From positions 1 through 64,000 of the forward strand of contig RWJK01001353.1 of assembly GCA_004335835.1 (NCBI GenBank): DNA of 64,000 nucleotides. The letters are read 5' to 3'. A model generated the notes under the pieces. The model was not told the origin of the DNA, made no database searches, and saw only the letters and a program-made list of their open reading frames with translations. A program made the position numbers and the translations under genes. The stretch comes from Scenedesmus sp. ARA3. Taxonomy: Eukaryota; Chlorophyta; Chlorophyceae; Sphaeropleales; Scenedesmaceae. Of this stretch, positions 12,022 through 23,862 are shown piece by piece. Each line of letters begins with the position of its first letter. Position 1 is the stretch's first letter.

Positions 12022-15000
12022 GCAGCAGCAGCAGCAGCAGCAGCGGCGGCGGCGGCAGCAGCAGCAGTGCAGCAGCGGCAGCAAGTACATCGGCACAGGA
12101 GCACGGCAGAAATGCAGCGACTGTGGGTGACACCGCAGACTGTGGCTGCATCTTACTGCTGCTTTTAGTAGCTGCTGCTTGCGTGCCCTTGTGTCCAGCA
12201 ATGCTGTGAAGCGGTTGCCGCTGCTACAACATACTCCCATGCAGGAGCGGGGCTTGACCAGCGCGCCCGCATAGCAAGCACACGGCACAGGACTGTGACA
12301 CCCGCACGCACCTGTGTCGCACACCGGGCGCGTTGCCAATGCCGCGGATGCGTGTGACCGTGGCCAGGGCCTGCAGCTCGGCAATGATGTCCAGGAAGGG
12401 CGCCTGGTCCCTGTAGGCAGCCAGCAGCTGCTGCTCCGCATCCTTCTGCTGCTGCACCAGCTTGGCTGCATAAGCATAATCCACAAGAGCAGCAACAAGG
12501 TCGAAGAGCAGCAACAAGGGCGGGAGCAGCCAGCTCACACACCATGATGTTGTTCCACAATGCGATGCTAAACCAGCTTGGCTGCATCACCATAACCACA
12601 AGAGCAGCAGCAAGGTCAGGAGCGGCTACAGCCAGCAGCTGCAAACAGGCGCCCGTATGACTCTGCTGCATGCCTCGAGCTTTGTCGGACATGCATATGA
12701 CACACACTGCAGAGCACGAATGACTGAATGAATGAGCTACGCGTGGTGTGTTCACACTTGACACACTCAACACCCGCGTAAATTAGGGAAGGGGTCGTGT
12801 GTGGCGATGATGATACCCCATGCGCCTCCACGCCTCCTACCATCCCTAGGTAGGGCCTAAACTGCAGAGCACCAACCTCACCCACCTCTCGCTGCAACCT
12901 GCCCAGGCGTTGTCAGCACCTCAACGTCCCACTTGTAGTCATCAACCTGGGAGGGCTTTGTCCAGCTGGCATACAGCACAGCCACGCGGCCGTACGCGCA
13001 GTGCAGCAGCTCAGCGGCAGGCTCCTCAGGTGCAGCAGGGGCAGCAGCTGCCGTTTGTGTGCCTGCTGCTGCTGCTGCTGCTGGTTCTGCAGCAGCATCT
13101 TCCTCCATGCCTGCAGCAATATCCCCCAGTGTCGGCTCATCCTCAGACATCTGCTCTCCTTCATCCTCATCAGTATCTTCGTACTCTTCTTCCTCTTCTT
13201 CTTCTTCCTCTGCTGCTGCTGCTGCTGCTGCCGCCTCCTCTGCCGCCACCAGGCACTGGAATGACAGCCGCTGCCGCTTGCGCTGCACACCCGGCACTTT
13301 ATCTTCGTACCAGGTCCGCCTTGCCAGCACCTTCTCATCAGGCAAATCCAGAGCAGCAGCGTCTAGCAGCAGCTGCAGCTGAGGCGGCAGCAGCAGACCA
13401 GCATCTGGCACTGCTGCAGCAGCCCGGGCCTCCCGCTCAACCTTCCTGGCTCCCGCTAGCACAGCCTGCGGCGGCAGCACGGACAAGCAAGCTGTTCGAC
13501 ACGTTTGCGATGAGGTTATGTGTGCATGTTGACGATGTGATTATGTGATGGCTGACTGCAGGGGCATGTGATGCTTGGAGTTGCGTGCAGCATGCAGCGC
13601 GTTCTCCTTATGCAGCGCCTGCTCAACAGCCATTGGTGCTGGTGATTCAGCCGCTGCCGTACAGCTCAGCACCACCAAGCATCAAGCACGTCTATCAGGG
13701 ATTCTCAGCCTGCCGCACGCCGGGATCAACTTCAGGTTATCAACCAGCTGCTGCTACAGTCACTTCTGGGCAACCAAGCACAGCAGCAGCAGCAGCAGCA
13801 GCAGGAGCAGCAGCAAATCGAGCATGCCCCTGAGGAAGCCCCCGCCCGCTGCATCGCATTGCAGGGTCCTGCTGCGCACCTGGTGCTCTGCGCTTTGCGG
13901 GAACCTGGTAGCAGCGTCCCTGGCGGAAGCCAGCTTGTTTCGGCAGTGGTGAGGGCCTTCTGCCGCCGCAGCCGTTCCGCATCGATCATCTCCTGCCGCC
14001 TGTCAGGGCTCAGCCAAGCAGGCGCCTGCATGAAAGCCTGCAAGCAGGCAGCGGGGCACACACACATTATGTGACACTGTCAGCAGCGCTTGCTGTCAGT
14101 AGGAAGTGAGTTTCACATTACAGGACAACAGCCAGGGCCTTGCACAGTCAGGCCTGCAAGCAGTACTTGTGAGTGCTACGGTGTACAGCTGGAGAGATGC
14201 GAGCACAGAGCCAGGTGTGCGTGGTGGTGCCCCTTCCGCACTGTCAAAGCTGTTGAATCAAGGAGAGCTGCTGTTGCCATTCAGTCGCGATTAAAAGCTG
14301 CGCAGCAACACACCCAGGCCATCCATGCACACAATACCTGCGCCGTGTCAAGTACCCTGCAACTGCAGCTGCAGCAGCAGTAGCCGGCTCACCTGCATCG
14401 CCTTCACTGCAGCATCATGCCGCCCAGGCCCCTCAGGCGTTGACAGCAGCAGCGGCAGCATGTGCGAGCTCTCATTGAACAGTGCGCTGCTCCACACCAG
14501 CATGAACTTCTGCCCTGCTGCTGCATCTGCCGCATCTGGCTCTGGCTGCTGCCGCTTGCTGCCAGATCGCGGCGGGCTTGCTGCTGCTGCTGCTGCTGCT
14601 GCTGGCTCTGGTGACGGCAGCAGCAGTGCCAGCAGCGTGTTGCCGGTGAACCAGGCGTCTGTCAGCTGCGCAGCAGCATCCACCGTTTCAACACTGCCGC
14701 GCCCAGACCTCCAGTTGCTGCTGATACACAGGAGGTGCGACTCCTGGAAGTCTGGCTGCCAATCAGCCTGCTGCTGCTGCTGCTGCTGCTGTTGGTCCCG
14801 GCCCTGCTGCCCATCCTGCTGCTGGGCGGCAGCGGCTGCTGGCTTCTTGGGTGGCGCCAGCAGCTGCTGAGCCTGCTCAAGAATGCTGGTTGCTGCTGTT
14901 GATGCGCTGCAGGCAGCTGGCAGCTTCACCACCAGTGACAGCATGCGCTGTTGCGGCCGCAGCACCTGTTGCAGCACAGCAGGTTGCAGAGTTGTGTTTC

Positions 15001-15968
15001 TGGGTGGCTGTTTTGTCTGCAGGTTTTTGCATAGCTGCCAGCAGGTCTGTGATCAGAATCTGCATCTCAAGCTGATCACCTTGCTGCATGGATGTCAGGC
15101 ATTGCAGCAGTGTGCAGGGAGCGCTGCCAGCAGCAACGCATTCTACTATCACCGCTGGCATCTGGGTGCCTGCATAAAAAAGGCAAGCTTATAGATTTTA
15201 TACCGCCTGCAAGATGCTGCCGTGTCACTCACTAAGATCTTGCGCTGCCGCATGACAGTTGCTGCCGCGCCCTCTCCCATGGCAGTGTCAATGGCCTCTG
15301 ATGTGATGCTGAGGTACTTTGGGGGCCTGAAGCAGGTGCCATCCAGCTGCTGCACCTCAAACATGTTGTTGAGGTCGAAAAATGCAGGCGCCTCGGTGCT
15401 GCTGCTGCCTCTGCTGCTGCTGCGCTTTGTGGCAGCCATGCCATGCCTCTTGCGCCTGGTTTTGATGGAGTGGATGGTGAAGCCCTTCACAGCCTGCATT
15501 GTTATAATTGGAACATTACAGTGCAGGAGCAAGGCGGCAACAGGACAAGATGCTAAATTAATGGGCTGTTATGCCAACACTGTGCTGCGGGTGACACAGT
15601 TGTGCTTGTGTATGCATCACAACACACACGGTGCAGGCCGGGGCGGCATGCACACCCCAGAAGGTGGGTTCTGACCCTGCCTGTGGTTATCAGACAAACA
15701 CCCAGCTTGTATATTCACGTGATGCATTCAAATGCTGCAACAGCTACTGTGCAGTGTCCTGATGTGACAAATGCATGCAATGTCAGCGCCGCTGCAGCCC
15801 ACCCAGCCCCTCAGCCCACCCAGCCCCTACCTTGACAGGGTAGGTGAGGGTGCCTAGCTTGACAGCACCAGTGCTGGCAGGGTCCGGCAAGACAGCAAGC
15901 TCCTGTGTGCTTGTGTCTTTGGCTTTCGCCCTACTGCCCTTTGCTTTGCTGGCTTTGCGTTTGCCCAT
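2480..15968 (-). CDS. SNF2-family DNA-dependent ATPase with internal RING finger (Rad5/Rad16-like)
   Basis: A multi-exon gene. The ATG is at 15968-15966 and the stop at 2482-2480. Clear exons in order include 15831-15968 (basic N-terminus), 15233-15493, a block ending at 14393, 13880-14037, about 12915-13467 (acidic), about 12308-12464, about 10716-10980 and about 10050-10280. The ATPase core follows: [13 protein letters not shown] (Walker A) formed at a phase-1 junction into 8930-9607, [11 protein letters not shown] (about 8560-8672), [12 protein letters not shown] (about 8184) and WVVTGTP. The RING finger is CCICL...CRHVFCKQC (about 6420-6690) plus CPEC (about 5950-6130). The helicase C domain follows: ALIFSSF, then [18 protein letters not shown] joining two exons, then [13 protein letters not shown] (4801-4945) and [10 protein letters not shown]. 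The C-terminus is Glu-rich, then Lys/Gln-rich coiled coil (about 3030-4116), then a final exon. SNF2-RING-HelC order fits Rad5/Rad16/SHPRH-type translocase-E3 ligases in the nucleus. No HIRAN domain was seen. Some 5' junctions are unresolved, so one gene rather than two is likely but not proven. Confidence 0.75.
3250..3740 (-). repeat. Coding repeat: Gln/Lys/Glu coiled-coil units in the SNF2 gene
   Basis: On the minus strand the exon encodes about ten imperfect copies of a roughly 10-residue unit of the form [10 protein letters not shown], preceded by [11 protein letters not shown] units. At DNA level these are about 30-bp tandem repeats. They predict a long charged alpha-helix or coiled coil. 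Confidence 0.85.
4387..4537 (-). repeat. Tandem duplication of an exon 5' edge (GSIEER exon)
   Basis: The true exon start (ag|GGCTCCATTGAGGAGCGC, near 4387-4410) is repeated about 118 bp upstream in gene orientation, at 4505-4537. The second copy reads GSLEER and then diverges, and it lies inside the intron. Both copies carry a CTGCAG acceptor. Confidence 0.7.
5724..5773 (-). repeat. CTG (sense) microsatellite abutting a 3' splice site
   Basis: About sixteen CAG units on the plus strand read as CTG in the sense of the SNF2 gene. They run directly into the acceptor of the exon that begins [17 protein letters not shown]. Confidence 0.9.
7310..7488 (-). repeat. Tandem duplication of an exon 3' edge ([10 protein letters not shown])
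   Basis: The end of the exon encoding [14 protein letters not shown] (7423-7488) is repeated at 7310-7373, where it would read [14 protein letters not shown]. The predicted splice goes from GTGCCAG|GTGCG to the exon beginning TG TAC CTG AAT near 7062. This gives [14 protein letters not shown], the usual SNF2 order, so the second copy lies inside the intron. Confidence 0.75.
8141..8326 (-). repeat. Tandem duplication of the DEGH-box exon edge
   Basis: 8141-8196 and 8272-8326 are about 90% alike. Both encode WRV(I/F)FDEGH on the minus strand and both are preceded by a CTG-rich acceptor region. Only the lower-coordinate copy continues into [19 protein letters not shown], so the other is a stranded partial copy in the upstream intron. 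Confidence 0.8.
9552..9878 (-). repeat. Tandem triplication (about 110-bp unit) of the Walker A exon edge
   Basis: Three head-to-tail units begin near 9552, 9661 and 9775. Each carries CAGGACATGGGCTG preceded by CCTGCAGCC on the minus strand, plus adjoining intron sequence with ATGCAGGTTG-like ends. Only the 9552 unit encodes an intact DMGCGKT. The 9661 unit has TGA in place of the Cys codon. The 9775 unit changes the P-loop Lys to Arg and is truncated. Confidence 0.85.
10188..10463 (-). repeat. Tandem duplication around the Q-motif-like exon
   Basis: 10221-10280 is repeated at 10347-10404 with about 85% identity. A weaker further copy of the neighbouring segment lies at 10441-10463. The lower copy belongs to the exon encoding [19 protein letters not shown], and the upper copy lies in the upstream intron. 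Confidence 0.65.
11995..12066 (-). repeat. CTG/CCG (sense) triplet tract in intron
   Basis: CAG/CGG triplets on the plus strand, CTG/CCG in the sense of the SNF2 gene, beside the exon edge near 11990. Confidence 0.8.
12461..12622 (-). repeat. Tandem duplication at an exon/intron edge
   Basis: CAGCTTGGCTGCATAAGCAT with its following CCACAAGAGCAGCAACAAGG (12457-12508) recurs at about 12573-12622. The copy at 12457 forms the acceptor of the exon that encodes [15 protein letters not shown], and the other lies in the intron. Confidence 0.6.
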
Positions 15969-18233
15969 GATGGGCACAGCGCTGGTGATCTGCTGCTTGC
16001 TGTTGTTGTTGAGGTTCGAACAGAGTGGGTCGCGGCTGGTTGAAAGAAGCGGGGTCCGAAATGTCTCCCGATTCTGCCAACTACGTCCTCGAAAACTCTC
16101 AGCAGGCCAGTTGATCCTGCACTGAGCCCAGCTCACACGTGGCCTATCGCTGAGCTTTGTGACGGCAGACGCAAACCTCGAAGCCCTGAAACTACATCAA
16201 TAGAATCTTGTCCATCACCTAGCGTTTAAACAGGTCGTTAATGTGGTGTGCACGGAGCATGTGTTTGAATTGATTTAAGCAAGGGTTTTGAAGCTGGCTG
16301 GTTGCGGTTTCCTGATTCGTAAAAGTACACGCCAAATAGTATATTACGCTTTACCGGCCTCGTCTTTCTGCTGGATGCCCCCGACCAAAGCAGGTGACAC
16401 CTGCGACAACCCATGGCAGGTGCTCCTACCCACCGCTGTTGCATGCATCCGATTTTCATAAGGTAAGTGTTGTTCAACCCTGTGTTTAATGTCTTTAGTT
16501 GATCGTGCGGTGTCCGACAATGGTGTCACTGGTGCTAGTGTGTGCATAGTGCGCCACGTGGCACTGCAGACACATCTGTGTCTGCTCCGGTTGCGGTGTG
16601 ATCACCTTCGCACCTCGCAGGCTTGCACACACACACTCATGTGGCAGTCTACATCTTACATAATAACAGGGCATTGACGGTGACGTTCGCCACTTGAGCA
16701 GGAAATGTTCTCTGTTGCAGCTGACACGGCCTCCTGTAGCATTGGACTGAGATACCATGCATTAGTAGCTAACTGTGGCGTCAGCGATGCTGAAAAACCA
16801 CAGTGCCAATACGTTGTCACCAACCGCATTTCGCTGCTGTGGATTTGGCATTTGCATCCTGCAGCTGTGTCTGCTACGCTTGTCAGCACAACTTGAGCAG
16901 TGTTGGACAGCCGCTGAGCGGCATGACAGTGCCTCAGCCTGAATCGCTTTGAAGAGCAGCATACACAAACATTACATCCAAAACTCAACACAAACTTTCA
17001 TGAATGCTGCACGTGTGAACAATGTGCATGTAGAGCGTAACGCCATGCTGCCTCCATGCTGCCTTTAGGCACACGGCTCGTACTGTTGAGCACCTCAACA
17101 GCCAGCCTGGTTGCTGCTTGAAGCGTACCTGTGCGCCAGGCATACAGAAGCACGCAAAACTTATGCCTGTTCCACACTTGTAGCCGAATCACTTAATCTG
17201 ACGTAACACTAGGACACAGGCCTGCACAGGCATACAACAACGCAAGCCAGACATGTCTGCACTATCTGTGCAAGCCTGTGAGCGGCTATCAGGGTGCGCC
17301 CTGCAGTCAATGCATGGGTGCGCTGTTGACGCCCATGCAGTGATAGCTACAAACCTTGCTGGCCTACATGCCGTTACCGCCTATAGAGACCTTGCCTGTG
17401 GCTGCTGCTAACAGATGGCATGCACTGCATGCACTGCCTCTGCCTCTGACACTGCTGGCCAGCTAACTGCTGTGTCACAGTAGCAAGCTGAAACACGATC
17501 AGTATTTGCATAGAGATGCACCTAACTGAAGCCTACCAAGCTGCATGATGTAAATGTGCATGGTGCAACAGATACCAAACAATCTGCCCTGCTGCAGATG
17601 CCCTGCGTCCCCATCTGTGCTGCAACCTGCTGTAAGGCAAGCGGCACATCACGGGTTGCCCTACAAGAGGCGGCACGGGCTTTGGGTTCATTGCCGCATC
17701 ACAACAAGTGACTGACTGTAGCCTTAGCTAAGACAGCATATCAGCACATGAAGCATGATTCAATTGGCCATTTCGGCAATGACTGATAAGGTGTACAAAG
17801 CGGATGCCGATAATTGGATGACACATTTGTGGACACAAACTCTTCTTGACTTTGAGATATGCTGTGATGCCTTGCAGGTCTTTATGCATGGCCTAACATC
17901 TCACACACCAACCGAATAAGAGAATGAGAAATGAAGCAGGGCTCATATGAAAGGGGAAACACCGTGCTGCACCTAAACAGCACGCAAGCAAAAAAGCTGA
18001 TGCGGAGTAACCCCCACGGCCACACTGCACTACAATCGACACCGAATGATGTGCCATGCTAGCACTGATCTGCCTCAACAACCTAAATCTGCAGCCTGCA
18101 TGTACGTAGTACATCCACTGACCCCTCCCTACTGGAAAGCATCGCTGGGGCCGGAGTGTCTTGAAAATGGCCACAAACTGTCACACTGCACATCACTTCT
18201 GCAGGGAATTCCCACACAGATCTCAGACACACC
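15969..18233. other. Intergenic region upstream of the SNF2 gene
   Basis: About 2.3 kb separates the SNF2 start (15968) from the 3' end of the subtilase gene (18234), both on the minus strand. The first about 150 bases above 15968 presumably hold the 5' leader and promoter of the SNF2 gene. The rest has only short unsupported frames. No RNA gene or mobile element was recognised. Confidence 0.5.
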
Positions 18234-21200
18234 TCAAACTGCCCTGAGCTTTGTCGTAACCTTGCTGCCGTCGGCCAGCTCAACTGACATGTTATAACAG
18301 CCCGCTGCTGCCGGCGCCCAGAACACGTGACTGAACTGCCCCTGGCTGCAGCTGCTCAGCCCAGCCCTCACTCGCCGCGGAGCAGCAGCAAGCCAAGCCC
18401 CAGCCGCAGCATACGTGCCGCAGCCCCTGGCTTTCGCAAAGCTCACCCTGCTGACTACTTGCCCCTTGAAGCACTGCTGGCTGCTGCTAAGGGCAAATGC
18501 GATTGCCACTTTCGTGCCTTTGGCTGCGCGTACCGCCTCAAGATTGAATGGAGCCACAGGGTTGACCATGCGGTAGCGGCAGGCGGGCACCATAGGGGTG
18601 GTGGCTGCTGCTGACCTGTCAGGGTTCTTGACAAAGGTAGGGGTCAAGCCAGTGGCAGGGCTGCGGTAGGCAGGAGCAGCAACACACACGGGCAGCAGCA
18701 GGATCAGCGGCGTAGCTTGTGTAGAAGCGGCTGCGAGGTGCAATAACAGGCTAGTGTTTGTATTGCTTTTGCTGCTGCAGCTGCAGTGCTGTCTCGCGCA
18801 GCTGCAGCTGACAATGCATTATTTACGCAGTCAGCCTCAGCCAACCCTCACCTGCACTTGCACTGCCCCTCCACACAGCTCCCCGCAATGCACCGGTGGC
18901 CGGCGCAGCTCCCAGCCACCACACGCACAGACACCGTGGCCTGCGTCTGCTTGCCATCGCTTGTAAAAGCGCTGTACTGGAACACATCCAGCCCAGTCCA
19001 GCCGGCAGGGGCCTTGTACATGATCTCGCCAGGGGGCTGCGGCTGCGACTGCTGCGTGGCAGCTCGGCTGGATGAGAGGCGGGCGCTGCCACGCTGCGGC
19101 GTGCTGGGGCCGCTGATGTCGATGATGTCGCCCTTGTCACTGCGCACAGCAGAGCAGCAGAGCAGGGACAAGGTTTAAGTGGATGGTGTCAGTGTCATGT
19201 TTGGGTGGTAAAAGACAATTTGTTGAGCAACCGCAGCATGCAGGTGTTGCAGTCAGCATACAGTCGCAGGAAGTCAGTGCAATGCTAGGCAATAGCGCTG
19301 TGCATGGCAGGACTGAAGCAGACTCTTGCCAAGCCAGTAAACAACACACTACCCAAGGACAGCATGCTCTGCGCAAACCCTGCTTCCTGCAGTCACAAAG
19401 CAGTGCTGCTGCTGTGACCAAGCAGTGCTACGGCTCACTTGGCAGAGACATCGATGGGCGTCCACTGCCCTGATACTGCAGTGACGTAGTCGTCCACTGC
19501 CTGACCGCAGCTCTGCGCATTGCAGGTCTTGCTCTTCATTGCATTAGGCTCAGCCTCACATGGCTTGCCGCTGCAAAGAGCACCAGCAGCAGCAGCAGCA
19601 GGGTAAGGGGCTTGACATGGGAGGTGATCATGTGCTTGCGCAGTGAGTGTGCTGTGTCACACGTGTATAGTCCAGAGCTTGACAGGCCTTGCCACTGCAC
19701 ATGCAATGACCTCTGTATCGTAATGCATACCATCTAGCAGCACGATCTGCAAGCAGCGCAAGGTACGCGGAGGAACTCTGCATGCATGCAAACCTGCATT
19801 GTACAATGTCCTGCCATGAAACTCTACACGACACTGAATGCCGCTGACAGCAGCTGACTTGCGCTCTCGCCCTGCAGGGCTCGCCATCGCTCACCCATTG
19901 CTCGCTGGCGTGCTGACAGTGAACCACGCCGTCGCCACACCTCCTCCGCAGCTCTGGCTGCACTCGCCCCACTCCCAGCCTCCCACACAATCCACAGGTG
20001 CAGGAGGAGGCGGCGGCGTGCAGGGGTTTGCTGCCAGGTAGGTGTGTGCAGCCAGGGCTTTCACAATGCCATTGCCGTAGTAGACATCCCTGCCGGGGGC
20101 TCCAGCGTCTTTGGCAGTGGCAGTGATGGCTGCACGCAAGTCGGCTGCTGAGCAGTTGGTGTGTGCAGACCACACCAGGCCAGCAACACCTGCAGCGCAA
20201 CAGCAGCATACAAGGAATCTTTGTGATGTCCAACTCCATCTGGCAGTTGTCAAGTGTATTCATCACCTCATATGCCAGCACATCCTGCACATTATACATG
20301 CCAAATTGATATCAAGATGTACACCACTCTAATAAACTTGCCAGCAGCTGCTGTGCCGGCTCGCGCGCTCACCAGCAGCAATGGGAGTGCTCATGCTGGT
20401 GCCTGACAGCAGCTCCAGCGCAGCAGTGCCGCTGCCAGCATCTAGCGTCACCAGCATGCCCGGATTCGAAGCCAGCGCATCCCGCAGAGCCTTGCCCTGA
20501 GCGCGCGCTGCTGTCAGCACAATAGGCCACCCTCCCTGGCTGCCTGTTGCAGCTTGCGCACTGCAGGAAAGCGATGCAAATAGCATCTGGCACTCTGAAT
20601 CCGCCTCACTGCCGTAGATGACAGCTGCAAGCCCTCCACCTGCCATGCAGTTCAAAACCTTGTTACAAAAAGTAACGCCGCCGCCGCGCTGGATCAGGCA
20701 GATGCGGCCCTCAGCGCCGAAACAAGTTTGGTTTGCTAGGCCGCAATCATACATGCCGGTTGTGATGATGCCTCGTGCGCTGCCTCCCATGACCACCATA
20801 GGAGGCTTTGACAGCAGCTGCGGGCTGATCGCATCAGCAGGGTTCACTGTCAGCTGGCCAACCATGTTGTAGGAGCTGTTGGGTGCTGCCCAGACAGGCA
20901 CAGTGGACAGAACCCCGAGGCCAGGGCCTGCCCATTCCACATCGCTGTTGAATGAGCTGAAGTCAGTCACGAGCTCGTCCCAAGCCACAGCACCAACTGC
21001 AGCAGCAACACAGCAAGGCAGCAGAGACGACTGATGCTGTGAGACTTGAGCGACCGCAGTACTCTTTTGATGCGTCAACGGCACCTTCTCACAGTAATGG
21101 TGCTGCAGCAACTCATCTGCTGGGCCATAGCAGCTTTTGGCTGTCTACAGCATACGCATGTGGCAAATAAAGCTGCTTGCAAGTGTGCTGTGTAACGCTG

Positions 21201-21598
21201 CCAGTCTGACAACCCAAGCAGCTCCAGCCAGTGCGGATGCAAGCAACACCTGCTGTGCCACTCCAACAATTAGCATGCCCCAAGGCCCCGCTGCACCCAC
21301 CTGAGACAACTTCCGGGTAGCCGGCAGGGTAGCTGACTGAGCCGTCCCCTGTGTTGCCCGCAGACGCCACCAGCAGCACATCAGCGCGCTCCGCTGCAAT
21401 CGCTTTGAACACATCGCCCATCACAGACACGCTGCTGTTGCCGCCGAATGACATGCTGACCACAAGCTTCATGGCGCGGTTGCCGCTGCTGCCTTTGCGC
21501 GAGTCCAGCTCCCGGATGCAGTCACCAATAGCTGTGATGGAGTCTGTGAGGCTGAAGGTCTCCTGGGGGCCAAAGATGTTGTAGCTGCGCATACAGAA

Positions 21599-21631
<33 letters not shown>

Positions 21632-23297
21632 GTTGGATATTGCGCGCGCTGCATCTGGCATTGTATCTGAACCCAAACTTGCGCATAGCATCGGCTGCAA
21701 CTGCACGTCACAACAGCAGGTAACACACACCGCTGTTGCTCAAACCCACAAGACAACATGCAGCAAGTTGCAACCAAGCGCGTTTCCAGCAGAACGCCAC
21801 TCACTGGTACATGTTAGCTCCCTCCGCAGACACTCCCACTATGCCCTGGCCGTTCCTGCGGGCAGCGATGCTGCCAGAGGTGTGTGTGCCGTGGCTGTCA
21901 TGGTCCTCAAACCAGTTGTACCTGCAGGCGTGCACCGTGCCGTCTGTCCGCACAGCACCCGGCATGCAGCCAGAGGTTGTGGCTGCAGAGGAGATGAGCA
22001 GTTGATTGTTGAGAGGCAGCAGGCAGCGGCAGCGGCAGACACGTTATGGCAGTTGCTGCATTGTAGAAGGCAGGATCAGCAAATCATGCTCCCAGCAGCT
22101 GACAGCTAAGGCTGCAGTGAAAATGACAGGAGAAACATATGTAGCTGCCGCAGTTCTGGTGACGGGGCAAGCCTGCTGAAACGACTGGTGAGGCCCTCCT
22201 GCTGCTGGTGCCCCCGGCACAAATCAGTTCAAAGTGCAAACAGTGATAACAGCTCTTGCAATACGCTTGCCAGTTGCTCACTTAAGTCAAACTCCGGGTT
22301 TGCTCTGTCCAGCCCTGCGCACAAAACACACACGATGCTTGAGGCGCTTACTTTTCATAAAGCAGGCATGTATGTTGCGGTACAGGTGTAGGCACTGAAT
22401 GAACAAGGACTCAGCAAAGCACAGTATCTGTGCCTGGCACATCCTTTCTGTGGGCTGGCCGCTGCCTGTAGCCCCTGTGTGCTAGCTTTACAACGCACCT
22501 GTGTCAATCACGCAGAACAGCACGTTGTCCTTGTGCGACTTGCTGATGTACAGCATCGTAGGAGTGTCTGCTTCCACCTGCAAGCACATGATCCAGCATA
22601 GCAGCATTGCTGAGACGTGCACTCAATCAAACAGCATTTGGAATAACACACTCAGCTATTGCTGCAGCTCCATTGTTGCAGGAAACAAACCCCTTGCTGC
22701 TGCTGTGCCAGCCCAAAAGGCTGCTGAGCGATCGCAGACACTGGATACTTGACGAGCCTGCTTGCAAGCGCCAAGCCAAGCAGACTCCACAAAACAAAGT
22801 GTAAGGTTGCCCGTGCAGCAGCTGCAGCTACGCCTGCTGCTGCCTGTGCTGCTCACCAAGCTGACTCCATAGGGCGTGCCTTCAGCAGCGCGCCCGGCTT
22901 GATAGTCTGGGTTGTAGGAAATCCGGTCCCCACACGTAGCACCTGCTGCTGTCTGCTTCAGAGACCTGCGTGGCTGCTGCTGCCGCTGCTGCTGCCGCCT
23001 TTGCCCTCTCAGGCCAGGTGCTCTGTGCAGCAGGCCCCACTGTGCATTGACTTCCACACTCTCGACTCCCTCAAAAGATCCAAGCTGCCGCTGCATTGCA
23101 GCTGCCCTGACCGCAGCAGCTGCTGCACCTGACACAGCCGCAGCTGCAGCAGCAGGAGCGCCGTCTGCAGTGCTTGGCTCCATGCTGCCACCCCCATAGG
23201 AGGGCAGATCGCGCTGCATTGCACTGCTGGCTGAGGCAGTGCTGTTGGCGCTCTTTTGCCAGCCATTACTGGCAAAGCTACGAGACAGCAGTTCCTC

Positions 23298-23328
<31 letters not shown>

Positions 23329-23394
23329 AGGTTGTCAATGTTCCTCAGCCAGCCAGGCGTGTGTATGCTGGCATTACTGCTAGGCAATGGACCA

Positions 23395-23429
<35 letters not shown>

Positions 23430-23862
23430 TGCTGTGCTGTCGAGCTCTGACACCACTAGAAAGCCAAACTGCTCATTGTGCTCTACATGATACCCCTGCT
23501 GTGTGTAACTGGCCTCCACCTGCAGGCAGGACAGCAGCAGATGCAGGCGCAGGCAGTTGCATGGCGAGGCATGAATTGTGTGTGTTCCTTAGACCTCGAA
23601 TTTCGCATACTACTGCTGAAGGTCACGAAGCAGAGCCCTGCACAAGGCAGTGCAGTGCCAGCAGCACAGGCAGCAAGCCTTGTGTGGGTTGGACAGGTTA
23701 GCACCCCGCAGCAGCAGAGAACAGCATGCGCACCTGTTTCGCCTGCTCTTTGGCGACCTTTACTACGAAAGAAACTCCAGATACTGATCTGGCTGCTTCA
23801 CAGTGCTGCAAGAGCAGCAGCGTGCCCACAGCGAGCACGGCGAGCAACCTTTGAGCCCGCAT
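18234..23862 (-). CDS. Secreted subtilase (S8 serine protease) with PA-like insert, TSP1, cadherin-like and EGF-like modules
   Basis: Eleven exons join in consistent phase: 23734-23862, 22857-23519, 22499-22577, 22282-22314, 21805-21982, 21301-21584, 20373-20996, 19895-20189, 19439-19570, 18852-19139 and 18234-18660, for 1,043 residues. The N-terminus is a signal peptide (MRAQRLLAVLAVGTLLLLQ). An inhibitor-I9-like prodomain spans exons 1-2 (VVKVAKEQAKQ, then FGFLVVSE), followed by a long Ser/Ala-rich linker. Catalytic residues are Asp289 (FCVIDTG), His332 (DSHGTH) and Ser656 (SGTSMSTP). A PA-like insert precedes the Ser. After the core come a TSP1 module (GGWEWGECSQSCGGG, then CNAQSC), a cadherin-like Ig fold (YKAPAGWTGLDVFQYSAFT), a Cys-rich EGF-like stretch and a C-terminal domain ending VELADGSKV. 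It probably acts outside the cell or in the wall. Algal hatching proteases include subtilases, so a wall-degrading role is plausible but inferred. Confidence 0.88.
19439..19700 (-). repeat. Partial duplicate of the TSP1 exon start in the upstream intron
   Basis: The acceptor-plus-exon start TTTGCAGCGGCAAGCCATGT (near 19563-19580) has a degenerate relative near 19683-19702 (GTGCAGTGGCAAGGCCTGT). The lower copy is the one that completes the TSP1 cysteine pattern in phase. Confidence 0.45.
21600..21630 (-). repeat. CTG (sense) tract upstream of a 3' splice site
   Basis: CAG triplets on the plus strand, CTG in the sense of the subtilase gene, begin about 16 bases upstream of the acceptor of the exon at 21301-21584. 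Confidence 0.8.

Noticed and set aside
19657..19887. Extra exon of the subtilase encoding a Cys-rich stretch
   Set aside because: Splicing from 19895 directly to 19570 completes the TSP1 cysteine pattern in phase. The intervening stretch looks like a degenerate duplicate inside the intron.
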